A DNA stretch of 64,000 bases, from contig NZ_JAPCKI010000005.1 of assembly GCF_028680575.1 (NCBI RefSeq), forward strand, positions 248,001 to 312,000, written 5' to 3'. The notes below the pieces were generated by a model. It was not told where the DNA came from. It was given only the letters and a program-made list of their open reading frames with translations, and ran no database searches. The stretch comes from Acidovorax benzenivorans. Lineage in GTDB: Bacteria; Pseudomonadota; Gammaproteobacteria; Burkholderiales; Burkholderiaceae_C. Made by a program: the position numbers and the translations under genes. Positions 10,305 through 18,668 of this stretch are shown here, one piece after another (position 1 is the first letter of the stretch; each line of letters starts with the position of its first letter).

Positions 10305-11857
10305 GTTTCACTCACAGCGTGGTTGTCGTGTTGGAGAAAAGCGCGCAGCTCGACGGGCCGGTCGGCCTGCAGGCGCTGGATGCGAACGGTCATGCGCCAC
10401 CCGCCGGTGGCGGGGTTGCGGTAGGCGATGTTTTCCAGCACCTGGCCGTTGGCGTCGCTGGTCACTACCGCCTTCACGGTGGCGTCTAGGGGCAGGGCCT
10501 TCAGGGCGGGGCCCTCGAAATCGACCACGTACTGCGCCTGCTGGCGCAGCGCCTCGGTAGAGAGCTTGGTGTAGCCCATGCCGCGGCGTGACTGGGTGAC
10601 CCAGGCGCTGGGCGGGTGCTGTGGTTCATCGCCCTGCCAGCTCAGTTCGTAGGCGAATTCGAGGGGTTGGCCGGGCGCGGGCATCTGGGCGGGCACCCAA
10701 TACGCCACGATGTTGTCGTGGGTTTCGTCCGGGGTGCTCAGCTGCACCAGTTCCACGCGGCCAGCGCCCCAGTCATGCAGCGGGCGCACCCAGGCGCTGG
10801 GGCGGCGCTCGTAACGGGCCTCCACGTCCTCGTAGCTGGCCCACTGGCGGTCGCGCTGCATCAGGCCGAACCCCTTGGGGTTCTTGGTGGCGAACGAGGT
10901 GACCAGCGTCTGCCGAGGGTTTTGCAGCGGGCGCCATAGCCATTCGCCTTCGCCGGTGGCGACCATGAGGCCGTCAGAGTCATGCACTTCGGGGCGGAAG
11001 TCTTCCTTGCGCGGCTGGTTCTCGCCAAAGAAGAACATGCTGGTCAGCGGCGCAACGCCCAGTGTGGCGATGGGTGGGCTGCCGGAGGCGGCCCGCACAA
11101 AAATGCGGCTGCGCACCGTGGTGGTGGTCTGCGGGCCCGGCTGGATGTCAAAGCGGTAGGCGCCCGTGGCACGGGGCGAGTCGAGCAGTGCGTAGACCGT
11201 GACCTGCGTGGCATTGGCGTCGGGCTTGACCAGCCAGAACTCGGTGAAGCGGGGGAACTCCTCGCCCCGGCCGCCCACGGTGTCGATGGCCAGCCCGCGT
11301 GCCGACAGGCCGTACTGCTGGCCTTTGCCCAGCGCGCGAAAGTAGCTGGCACCCTGAAAGACCACCAGCTCGTCCTTGTAAGCGCTGGAGTTCAGAGGGG
11401 TGTGCAGCCGAAAGCCTGCAAAGCCCAGGTCGCCCCAAGCCTCGGGCCGCACCTGGTTCTTGCCGTAATCGAAGTCTGCGCGGCTGTAGCGGATGTGGCG
11501 CACGCCCTGGGGCGTCACCTCATTGATCAGCACCGGCTCCTTCTGGTACAGCCCCAGATGGAAGAACATGGCTTCAAAGGGCAGTTGGTCGGCCCGCCAC
11601 AGCGCACGATCAGGGCGCCAGCGGATGTCGCGCACTTGGTCGTAGTTGAGCTGGGCGAGATCGGCCGGGAGCTTGTCGCTCACGGGCCGGTAGGGCTGGT
11701 TGGCGCGGTCGCGGGCGAGGCGGGTCACGCTCTCGAAGTCAAAACTCTGTGCGTGCGCGCCTGCGGCCATCAGGGCGGTGGCCAGCGCCACTGCCGGGCC
11801 TGCGCGCCTCCAGGTCTGGAAAGAAAAAGATGAAAAAACAGCGTGCATGCCAGGCAT
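10277..11857 (-). CDS. opgG: Periplasmic glucan biosynthesis protein OpgG (MdoG)
   Basis: Periplasmic protein needed with OpgH to build and branch osmoregulated periplasmic glucans. It is 526 aa with a Sec signal peptide (AGPAVALATALMAAGAHAQ, cleavage near AHA-Q), then the family start FDFESVTRLARDRANQPYRP and conserved blocks such as YDQVRDIRWRPDRALWR and SRRGMGYTKLS. The Met at 11857 and the one three codons on (11848) are both possible starts. It is the first gene of the opgGH pair; about 170 bp upstream separate it from the glrR stop and must contain the promoter. Confidence 0.93.
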   Translation of the reverse strand: MPGMHAVFSSFSFQTWRRAGPAVALATALMAAGAHAQSFDFESVTRLARDRANQPYRPVSDKLPADLAQLNYDQVRDIRWRPDRALWRADQLPFEAMFFHLGLYQKEPVLINEVTPQGVRHIRYSRADFDYGKNQVRPEAWGDLGFAGFRLHTPLNSSAYKDELVVFQGASYFRALGKGQQYGLSARGLAIDTVGGRGEEFPRFTEFWLVKPDANATQVTVYALLDSPRATGAYRFDIQPGPQTTTTVRSRIFVRAASGSPPIATLGVAPLTSMFFFGENQPRKEDFRPEVHDSDGLMVATGEGEWLWRPLQNPRQTLVTSFATKNPKGFGLMQRDRQWASYEDVEARYERRPSAWVRPLHDWGAGRVELVQLSTPDETHDNIVAYWVPAQMPAPGQPLEFAYELSWQGDEPQHPPSAWVTQSRRGMGYTKLSTEALRQQAQYVVDFEGPALKALPLDATVKAVVTSDANGQVLENIAYRNPATGGWRMTVRIQRLQADRPVELRAFLQHDNHAVSETWTHISLPE

Positions 11858-12030
11858 GGGGCAAACCCTGTGCCAGCTGCAAAAAATGCTTTTAAATCAA
11901 TGGGTTGGGGTTGACTCTGCGTGTAAGCAGTTGTGCGGCGGGGTGAAGACACCCGTCAGGCCCCGATTTTTGTCGCTGTCTGGCGACAAGGGATGGGTGG
12001 TTCGGTCAAAACGCCCTGTAAATCAACGGC

Positions 12031-13443
12031 TTACTCGTGTCGCTCATCCACGACATCGTCAGTGTCGCCCGCGTCCTGCTTGAACTGGCCGGGCGTCAGC
12101 GCGTGCTTTTGCAGCAGGCGGTAGAACTCGGTGCGGTTGCGTTGCGCCAGCCGTGCTGCATCGGCCACGTTGCCGTCGGTCATTTTGAGCAGGCCCACCA
12201 GGTACTCGCGCTCGAAACGCTGGCGGGCTTCGGCAAAGCTCAGCACCTGGGTGGACGGGGTGCGCAGCGCGCGCTGCACCAGTGTGAGGGGCACCAGCGG
12301 CGTGGTGGACAGGGCGCACACCTGCTCGACCACGTTGTAGAGCTGGCGCACATTGCCCGGCCAGGCGGCAGTGGTCAGCGCCTTGAGCGCCTCGGGCGCA
12401 AAGCCCGACAGGCGTTTGTCGTATTTGCGGGACAGGCGGTCCAGAAAGTGGTTGGCCAGCAGCGCAATGTCTTCACGCCGCTCGGCCAGGGTGGGCAGCA
12501 CCAGCGACACCACGTTCAGGCGGTAATACAGGTCCTCGCGGAACTGGGCGTTGGCCATGGCGGCCTCCAGGTCCCGGTGTGTGGCCGAGATGATGCGCAC
12601 GTCGATGGGCGTGGCCTGGCTGGCGCCCACGGGGCGCACGGCGCGCTCTTGCAGCACCCGCAGCAGCTTGACCTGCAGGGCCGGGGGCATGTCGCCAATC
12701 TCATCCAGCAACAGGGTGCCACCGTCGGCTGCCTGGAACAGGCCCTTGTGGTTGCTCACCGCGTCGGTGAAGGCGCCCTTGACGTGGCCGAACAGCTCGG
12801 ACTCCAGCAGCGCCTCGGGGATGGCGCCGCAGTTGACCGCCACAAACGGGCGAGCCGCACGCGGGCTGGCACGGTGAATGGCCCGCGACAGCAGCTCCTT
12901 GCCCGAGCCACTGTCGCCACGCAGCAGCACGCTGGCGTCGGACTGGGCGACCATGTACGCCTCGGACAACAGGTCCGTCATGCGGTGCGACCGGCTCACG
13001 ATCTCAGCCCGCCAGTCGTCGTTGGCATGTGGATGCGCGACGGCTGGGGCGCTGAGCGCCAGCGCCTGTGCAATCTTCTCCAGCAGCTCCTTGCCGTCGT
13101 AGGGCTTGGTCAGGTAGGTAAACACCCCGCGCGACGTGGCCTCTACCGCATCGGGAATGGTGCCGTGTGCTGTCAGCAGGATCACGGGCAGTGAGGGGTG
13201 GCGGGCGCGCACTTCGTCGAACAGGGCCAGGCCGTCGCGTCCCGGCAGGCGCACATCGCTGAGCACGAGCTGCGGGCGGGCAGTGTCCAGCTGGGCCAGC
13301 GCTGCCTCGGCCGAGCCTACGGCCACCACATCGTGCCCGGCGGCGTTCAGGCGCAGCGACAGCAGTCGCAGCATGTCGGCGTCGTCGTCCACCACCAGGA
13401 TGCGGGCGGGTGGGGCGGCGCGGGTGGGGGTGGAAGAGGCCAT
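12031..13443 (-). CDS. glrR: Sigma-54-dependent response regulator, GlrR/QseF-like
   Basis: NtrC-type regulator of 470 aa that closes a GlrK-QseG-GlrR-type cluster. It has an N-terminal receiver (ILVVDDDADMLRLL; acceptor Asp in LVLSDVRLPGRDG), an AAA+ core with GDSGSGKELLSRAIH and GGTLLLDEIGD, and a C-terminal Fis-like HTH (NVADAARLAQRNRTEFYRLL). The sigma-54 loop reads GAFTDA instead of the near-invariant GAFTGA, which the nucleotide sequence confirms (codons GGC GCC TTC ACC GAC GC). In enterobacteria this system governs envelope-stress functions such as glmY; targets here are unknown. It starts 14 bp after the lipoprotein gene. Confidence 0.88.
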   Translation of the reverse strand: MASSTPTRAAPPARILVVDDDADMLRLLSLRLNAAGHDVVAVGSAEAALAQLDTARPQLVLSDVRLPGRDGLALFDEVRARHPSLPVILLTAHGTIPDAVEATSRGVFTYLTKPYDGKELLEKIAQALALSAPAVAHPHANDDWRAEIVSRSHRMTDLLSEAYMVAQSDASVLLRGDSGSGKELLSRAIHRASPRAARPFVAVNCGAIPEALLESELFGHVKGAFTDAVSNHKGLFQAADGGTLLLDEIGDMPPALQVKLLRVLQERAVRPVGASQATPIDVRIISATHRDLEAAMANAQFREDLYYRLNVVSLVLPTLAERREDIALLANHFLDRLSRKYDKRLSGFAPEALKALTTAAWPGNVRQLYNVVEQVCALSTTPLVPLTLVQRALRTPSTQVLSFAEARQRFEREYLVGLLKMTDGNVADAARLAQRNRTEFYRLLQKHALTPGQFKQDAGDTDDVVDERHE

Positions 13444-13457
13444 GGCGGGTGGGTCAG

Positions 13458-14141
13458 TCAGGGGGCGGGCCGTGGCGCCGCGCCATTGCTTGTGGCAGGC
13501 GCGGCCGGGGCCGAGGGAGTGGGCGATGGTGCTGGCGTGGGTCGCGTGCTCAGGCTGCGCTCGATGGCGCGCACGGCTTCGAGGCGTTCGCTGAGCTGGT
13601 CGTTCCGGCGTTGGCTGTCGCGCAGCTGTTGGGCCTGGCGTTCGAGCTGGTCCTCCAGCCGACGTTGTTGTAGCAGCCGCGCCTCCAGCAGCCGGGCCAG
13701 GGGGTGCAGGGGCTGTGCAGCGGTGCTGGTGTTGCTCAGCACGCGCTGCACCAGACCCAGTGCACGGGCGGTGTCCACCGCCTGGCGCGTTTGGGCCAGG
13801 GCCGTGGCCAGCAGCAGCGGCGTGTCGGTTGTGGCGTCTTCTGCTTCGCTCAGCCGGGCAATTTCCTTGGCGAGTTCGGCCGGGGGCAGCTTGAGCACAC
13901 GGTCTGTCTGGGTCAGCAGCAGGGCAACGGGGGCGTTGGTATTGGGCTCCGCGCCGCGCGCTTCGGCGGAACCCACTTCAATCGCCGGGGCCACTGGCAC
14001 GGCGATGATCATGGCCACCGGTGGCGGCTTGGCGGGGGCGGGTGGAGGCGGGGTGCTGGCGCAGCCCGCCAGCAGAGCGCCCAGTGCAAGCAGCGGCCAC
14101 CGCAGGGCGCATGAAGGCAGGGGGGTGGGGCTAGGTGGCAT
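13458..14141 (-). CDS. Lipoprotein between glrK and glrR, QseG-like by position
   Basis: A 227-aa predicted lipoprotein: hydrophobic signal with lipobox LLAGC near residue 26, a Pro-rich tether (STPPPPAPAKPPP), a helical middle, and a strongly charged coiled coil (RLLEARLLQQRRLEDQLERQ and beyond, residues ~140-195) before an Ala/Pro tail. Its ATG overlaps the last codons of the kinase gene by 11 bp. The order kinase-lipoprotein-regulator matches glrK(qseE)-qseG-glrR(qseF) of enterobacteria, where QseG is an outer-membrane lipoprotein that acts on the kinase. Sequence similarity to QseG is not obvious by eye, so the functional link rests on position and architecture. Confidence 0.78.
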   Translation of the reverse strand: MPPSPTPLPSCALRWPLLALGALLAGCASTPPPPAPAKPPPVAMIIAVPVAPAIEVGSAEARGAEPNTNAPVALLLTQTDRVLKLPPAELAKEIARLSEAEDATTDTPLLLATALAQTRQAVDTARALGLVQRVLSNTSTAAQPLHPLARLLEARLLQQRRLEDQLERQAQQLRDSQRRNDQLSERLEAVRAIERSLSTRPTPAPSPTPSAPAAPATSNGAAPRPAP

Positions 14142-15594
14142 GGGGCAGTTCGATGCGAAAGATGGAGTGTGCGCCTTCGTCCACCAGGCGCACGCTGCCG
14201 CCATGGGCCTGCACGTATTCCTGCACGATGGACAGACCGATGCCGGTGCCGCGCACGGCATCGTCCGGTTGGCGAACACCCCGGTAAAAGGGTTCAAACA
14301 CCCGGTCACGGTCCACCCGGTCCACGCCAGGGCCTTGGTCAAAGACATCCAGGCGCACTTGGCCGGGAGGTTGCGAGAGCACCAGCCGCACCGTGCCCTG
14401 GGGCGGAGAAAAGCGGATGGCGTTGGACAGCAGGTTACTGACCGCCGAGGTGATCTTGTCGGCATCGATGGGCATTCGCACGGGCGGCCCCTCCACCCGT
14501 ACGGTCAGGCCTTTGGCCTGCCACTGCAGCCGCTGGACTTCGACCTGGGCCTCCAGCAGGGCCAGCAGATCGGTGTCGCGCCGCTGCAGTTGGCGCGCCT
14601 CGAAGGCGGCGGCGTTGAAGCGCAGCAGGGCCTCGATCTCGCTTTGTAGCTGCAGCGTGTTGTGGTGCAGGATCTGCGCCACCTCGCGCTGGCCAGCGGT
14701 GAGTTCGCCCGTCACGCCGTCCTGCAGCAGCGCCACGCCCTCGCGCAGCGCGGCCAGAGGGGTCTTGAGTTCGTGGGACACATGGCGCAGGAACCGCGCC
14801 TTGTCGGCATCGAGCTCCAGCAGCCGCAGCCGCAGCCACTCCAGCTGTTGGCCCAGCCGTCGCACGTCGTCAGGTCCTGAGATCAGCACCGGCTGGCCCA
14901 GCTGGTTTTCGCCCAACTGCCGGATGGCGCCTTCGAGCCGCTTGAACGGTCGTGCCAGCCAGATGCCCAGAGACAGCGCCAGTACCAGCGCCAGCACGAT
15001 GGCGCCCACCACCTGGTGCGTCACGTTGCGGCGGCTGTGCTCCACCTGATCCTGCAGGGCTTGGTTGCGTTGGGTATTGATGTCCTGCACCGACTGCACC
15101 AGGGTGCCGTGCAGGGTCTCCAGGGCCACAAATTCTTCGGCGACCAGGCGTTCGTTGTCGAGGGCACGGTCCGGTGGTGCGTCCAGCAGGGCTTTGACGG
15201 CGTCCAGGTGGGCGCGCCATGCCTGCGTCTGCGTGGCTGGCAGGCCTGCGGCCTGCAGATGGTCGAGCACGGTGAGGGCTTCGACCGCCATGTCGTCAAA
15301 GCTGCGGCGCAGCGGCGCATCGCGCAGCACCAGGGACTGCCGCGCCGCACGCTCCAGGGCTTGCCCGCGTTGGTTCAGGCCTTGCACGACCGTGGTCAGT
15401 GCGGTGGCCTCGGCAGTGCCATGACGGCTGAGCACCATGAGCTGCTCCAGCGTGTGCAAGGCCCGCAGCGAGCTGACACCCAGTACGCCTGCAATCAGCA
15501 CGAACGCCAGCAGCAACAATTGCTGGAAAGAGAGGCCATGCAGCAGGCCTTCGGCGGGTGGCGGTGCTGTGGGGGGCGTGCTCTGGTTGGGCAT
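14131..15594 (-). CDS. glrK: Sensor histidine kinase, GlrK/QseE-like
   Basis: Inner-membrane histidine kinase of 487 aa, first gene of the three-gene envelope-sensing cluster. Two membrane segments (residues ~24-42 and ~175-195) flank a helical periplasmic domain; then come a HAMP region (RPFKRLEGAIRQLGENQLGQ), the H-box RHVSHELKTPLAAL, N-box NLLSNAIRFSPPQG and G-box GTGIGLSIVQEYV. All kinase motifs look intact. The 3' end overlaps the lipoprotein gene. miaB lies upstream in the same direction, 45 bp away. Confidence 0.88.
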   Translation of the reverse strand: MPNQSTPPTAPPPAEGLLHGLSFQQLLLLAFVLIAGVLGVSSLRALHTLEQLMVLSRHGTAEATALTTVVQGLNQRGQALERAARQSLVLRDAPLRRSFDDMAVEALTVLDHLQAAGLPATQTQAWRAHLDAVKALLDAPPDRALDNERLVAEEFVALETLHGTLVQSVQDINTQRNQALQDQVEHSRRNVTHQVVGAIVLALVLALSLGIWLARPFKRLEGAIRQLGENQLGQPVLISGPDDVRRLGQQLEWLRLRLLELDADKARFLRHVSHELKTPLAALREGVALLQDGVTGELTAGQREVAQILHHNTLQLQSEIEALLRFNAAAFEARQLQRRDTDLLALLEAQVEVQRLQWQAKGLTVRVEGPPVRMPIDADKITSAVSNLLSNAIRFSPPQGTVRLVLSQPPGQVRLDVFDQGPGVDRVDRDRVFEPFYRGVRQPDDAVRGTGIGLSIVQEYVQAHGGSVRLVDEGAHSIFRIELPHAT

Positions 15595-15639
15595 TGCAGC
15601 CAGGTGGGGCGGTGCGTGCGCGGGGTCTGTGCCCGCGCG

Positions 15640-16986
15640 TCAGCCGGTCAGTGCCGCGGTTTCGTGCGTCAGCACCTCGCCGCGCAAGGTGTAGGCCTTG
15701 GCTTCGGTAATGGTCACATCCACCATCTGGCCCACCAGGCGGGGCTGGCCGACAAAGTTGACCACGCGGTTGCATTCGGTGCGGCCCATCAGCTCGGTGG
15801 CATCGCGCTTGGAGGCGCCTTCCACCAGAATGCGCTGCACCGTGCCCACGCGGCTTTCGCTGATGGACTTGATGTTGGCGTTAATGACGCCCTGCAGGTG
15901 CTGCAGGCGGCGCAGCTTCACATCGTGCGGCGTGTCGTCGTGCAGGCCTGCGGCGGGCGTGCCGGGGCGGGGGCTGAAGATGAAGCTGAAGCTGTTGTCG
16001 AAGTGGATGTCGTCGATGAGCTTCATCATCTTGTTGAAGTCGTCTTCCGTCTCCCCGGGGAAGCCCACGATGAAGTCGCTGCTCATGGCCAGGTCGGGGC
16101 GGATGGCGCGCAGCTTGCGCACCGTGCTCTTGTATTCCATGGCGGTGTAACCGCGCTTCATCGCCATCAAGATGCGGTCAGCGCCGTGCTGCACGGGCAG
16201 GTGCAGGTGGCTGGCCAGCTTGGGCAGCTTGGCATAGGCCTCGATCAAGCGGGGCGTGAACTCGTTGGGGTGGCTGGTGGTGTAGCGGATGCGCTCGATG
16301 CCGGGGATGTCCGACACGTATTCGAGCAGCAGCGCAAAGTCTGCAATCTCGGCCGTGCCACCCATCTTGCCCAGGTAGGCGTTCACGTTCTGGCCCAGCA
16401 GCGTGATTTCCTTCACACCCTGGTCGGCCAGGCCCGCCACTTCCACCAGCACGTCGTCGAACGGGCGGCTCACCTCTTCGCCACGGGTGTAGGGCACCAC
16501 GCAGTAGCTGCAGTATTTGCTGCAACCTTCCATGATGGAGACGAAGGCGCTTGCGCCCTCGACCCGCGCCGGGGGCAGGTGGTCGAACTTCTCGATCTCG
16601 GGGAAGCTGATGTCCACCTGCGGCTTGTCCAGGCGCTCGCGTTGGTTCAGCATCTCGGGCAGGCGGTGCAGGGTCTGCGGGCCAAACACCACGTCCACAT
16701 AGGGCGCGCGCTTGATGATCTCGGCGCCCTCCTGACTGGCCACGCAGCCGCCCACGCCAATCTTCACGCCACGTGCCTTCAGGTGCTTGATGCGGCCCAG
16801 GTCGCTGAAGACTTTCTCCTGCGCTTTTTCGCGCACCGAGCAGGTGTTGAAGAGGATGAGGTCGGCTTCGTCCACGTTCTGCGTGGGCTCGTAGCCCTGG
16901 GCGGCATTGAGCACGTCGGCCATCTTGTCCGAGTCGTACTCGTTCATCTGGCAGCCGAAGGTTTTGATGAAGACTTTTTTGGCCAT
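15640..16986 (-). CDS. miaB: tRNA-2-methylthio-N6-dimethylallyladenosine synthase MiaB
   Basis: Radical-SAM methylthiotransferase that adds the 2-methylthio group to i6A37 of tRNAs reading UNN codons. The 448-aa product has the N-terminal MTTase domain ([31 protein letters not shown], giving the three cysteines of the auxiliary cluster), the radical-SAM CxxxCxxC motif in [15 protein letters not shown], and a C-terminal TRAM domain ([11 protein letters not shown]). I used the ATG at 16986 ([12 protein letters not shown]); a start seven codons upstream adds nothing recognisable. Confidence 0.97.
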   Translation of the reverse strand: MAKKVFIKTFGCQMNEYDSDKMADVLNAAQGYEPTQNVDEADLILFNTCSVREKAQEKVFSDLGRIKHLKARGVKIGVGGCVASQEGAEIIKRAPYVDVVFGPQTLHRLPEMLNQRERLDKPQVDISFPEIEKFDHLPPARVEGASAFVSIMEGCSKYCSYCVVPYTRGEEVSRPFDDVLVEVAGLADQGVKEITLLGQNVNAYLGKMGGTAEIADFALLLEYVSDIPGIERIRYTTSHPNEFTPRLIEAYAKLPKLASHLHLPVQHGADRILMAMKRGYTAMEYKSTVRKLRAIRPDLAMSSDFIVGFPGETEDDFNKMMKLIDDIHFDNSFSFIFSPRPGTPAAGLHDDTPHDVKLRRLQHLQGVINANIKSISESRVGTVQRILVEGASKRDATELMGRTECNRVVNFVGQPRLVGQMVDVTITEAKAYTLRGEVLTHETAALTG

Positions 16987-17087
16987 GGCTATTTCGCAAA
17001 AGAGCAAGCAAACACCGCGCCCTGCACGGTGCGGAGACTATGAATGTCACAACGGCGCAGTGGCTTTACGGCCGCGCCGGGAAGGGG

Positions 17088-17543
17088 TTACTTCAGAGCG
17101 GCGCCCGAGCCGGTCGTGATGTTGGTGGTAATGGCGTCGCTGCCCTTGCGGGGCTGTGCGGCCTCGCTTTCGGTCAGGATCCAGGCGGCATGCAGCATGC
17201 CGGTGCTGTTCTCCAGCACGTAGTTGACCTTGAAGGTCTGGCCCAGCACCGTATGTGCCATGACCAAGGTGTTCTGTGGGCTGAACAGCCGCATGCCAGG
17301 GGCCATGCGAATGGTCTTGCCATTGAGCGTGGCTTCGGAGGCGGTGTTGATGCTCAACGTGCCACGCAGCGCGGCATCGGGGAAGGGGCGTGAAAGGCCC
17401 AGGCCTGGCTGGATCTGGGCGGAGGCAGGCGCCACGGCACAGAGTGCGGTGCATGCCACCACGGCCAGCAGAGCAGCCTGCCGAAAGCGGGACGCCCGAT
17501 GGGCTGGTGAGAGGCCGGGAGAGGGTGTGGTGCAGCGGTTCAT
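17088..17543 (-). CDS. Small exported protein of unknown function
   Basis: A 151-aa protein with a long N-terminal signal (positive region SRFRQ, hydrophobic core ALLAVVACTALCAVAPASAQ, likely cleavage after ASA). The mature ~105 residues look beta-rich (GTLSINTASEATLNGKTIRM, FKVNYVLENSTGMLHAAWIL). I cannot place it in a characterised family. It lies alone between miaB and tRNA-Met on the same strand; its promoter should be in the ~130 bp after the tRNA terminator. Confidence 0.75.
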   Translation of the reverse strand: MNRCTTPSPGLSPAHRASRFRQAALLAVVACTALCAVAPASAQIQPGLGLSRPFPDAALRGTLSINTASEATLNGKTIRMAPGMRLFSPQNTLVMAHTVLGQTFKVNYVLENSTGMLHAAWILTESEAAQPRKGSDAITTNITTGSGAALK

Positions 17544-17670
17544 GGTTTACATCCAGGGGCTGAAGGCACAATTTTAGGAGGGGTTGCCAGCGTGGCACAT
17601 CCCTCTGGCAAGTCAAGCGGCCCCCGTGCATCAATGGGCACTGGAACGGGTTCTGGAGCTCGCCTGAAAG

Positions 17671-17707
17671 AAAAAACCCACAGTGGGTTGCCGCACTGTG
17701 GGTTTTT
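17671..17707 (-). terminator. Rho-independent terminator after tRNA-Met
   Basis: AACCCACAGTG (17675-17685) and CACTGTGGGTT (17694-17704) form an 11-bp stem with an 8-base loop. The minus-strand transcript ends in a U run (A6 at 17671-17676 on the plus strand). It lies 6 bp downstream of the tRNA 3' end. Confidence 0.88.
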
Positions 17708-17712
17708 GTATT

Positions 17713-17789
17713 TGGTGGTCGTAGGTGGACTTGAACCACCGACATCAGCATTATGAATGCTGCGCTCTAACCAACTGAGCTATACGACC
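17713..17789 (-). tRNA. tRNA-Met (anticodon CAU), CCA encoded
   Basis: A 77-base cloverleaf on the minus strand. The acceptor GGTCGTA pairs with TACGACC, followed by discriminator A and an encoded CCA. The D arm holds AGCTCAGTTGGTTAGAGC, the anticodon stem CAGCA/TGCTG encloses TTCATAA (anticodon CAT), and the T arm holds GGTTCAAGTCC. The first acceptor pair G-C and the lack of the three G-C pairs of an initiator stem indicate elongator Met. A CAU tRNA modified to read AUA (Ile) is less likely. Confidence 0.96.
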
Positions 17790-17814
17790 GGAAACCAGAA
17801 TTATAGAACAAAAA

Positions 17815-18594
17815 TTATTGGTGTGTGAAGTTCGCGGCGCGTTTGTTCATGAACGCATCCATGCCTTCCTTCTGGTCCTGCGTGGCAAACAGCGCGTGGA
17901 ACAGACGGCGCTCAAACATCACGCCGTCGGCGAGCGTGCCCTCGAAGGCACGGTTGACCGATTCCTTGGCCGCCATCACCGCAATCTGCGAGAACCCTGC
18001 AATGATGATGGCAGCGCCCAGCGCTTCGTCCATGAGCTTGTCGTAAGGCACCACGCGGCTGACCAGCCCGGCGCGCTCGGCTTCGGTCGCATCCATCATG
18101 CGGCCTGTCAGGGCCATGTCCATGGCTTTGGATTTGCCCACGGCGCGGGGCAGGCGCTGTGTGCCACCGGCACCAGGGATCACGCCCAGCTTGATCTCGG
18201 GTTGGCCGAACTTGGCGTTGTCGGCCGCGATGATGAAGTCACACATCATGGCCAGCTCGCAGCCGCCGCCTAGCGCAAAGCCGCTGACGGCGGCGATAAC
18301 GGGCTTGCGGATGGAACGGATGGTTTCCCAGTTGCGGGTGATGTAGTCGCCCTTGTAGGTGTCGGCAAAGCTGTACTTGGCCATGGCGCCAATGTCCGCG
18401 CCCGCAGCAAAAGCCTTCTCGCTGCCGGTGACGATCATGCAGCCAATCTTCTCGTCAGCATCGAACGCCTTGACGGCGGCGCCCAGTTCATTCATGAGTT
18501 GGTCGTTCAGCGCGTTGAGCTGCTTGGGCCGGTTGAGCGTGATGATGCCGACCTTGTCCGCTTCAACGCGCACCTCGATGGTTTCGTAAGCCAT
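17815..18594 (-). CDS. Enoyl-CoA hydratase/isomerase family protein
   Basis: Crotonase-fold enzyme of 259 aa, probably short-chain enoyl-CoA hydratase in fatty-acid beta-oxidation. Seen: [11 protein letters not shown] (first oxyanion-hole loop), [15 protein letters not shown] with the first catalytic Glu region, and [18 protein letters not shown] with the second. The start is the ATG at 18594 ([16 protein letters not shown]), with GGAG a few bases upstream. The open frame extends another 256 codons upstream but is antisense to, or precedes, other genes and lacks family sequence. No other fatty-acid genes are adjacent, so the substrate is not fixed by context. Confidence 0.92.
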   Translation of the reverse strand: MAYETIEVRVEADKVGIITLNRPKQLNALNDQLMNELGAAVKAFDADEKIGCMIVTGSEKAFAAGADIGAMAKYSFADTYKGDYITRNWETIRSIRKPVIAAVSGFALGGGCELAMMCDFIIAADNAKFGQPEIKLGVIPGAGGTQRLPRAVGKSKAMDMALTGRMMDATEAERAGLVSRVVPYDKLMDEALGAAIIIAGFSQIAVMAAKESVNRAFEGTLADGVMFERRLFHALFATQDQKEGMDAFMNKRAANFTHQ

Positions 18595-18668
18595 GAAATC
18601 TCCTGAGTGTTTATGGTTGGTGATGGAAGCTGCTGCAATATACCCAAGCCGGTGGGGCTTTGCTGCCG

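Noticed and set aside
11970-11995. Hairpin TTGTCGC/GCGACAA downstream of glrR
   Set aside because: The stem is perfect, but neither strand has a T run on the proper side, so I did not call a terminator.
15016-17043. 675-codon plus-strand open frame
   Set aside because: Exactly antisense to glrK/miaB; high GC makes long antisense frames common. MiaB motifs on the minus strand are decisive.
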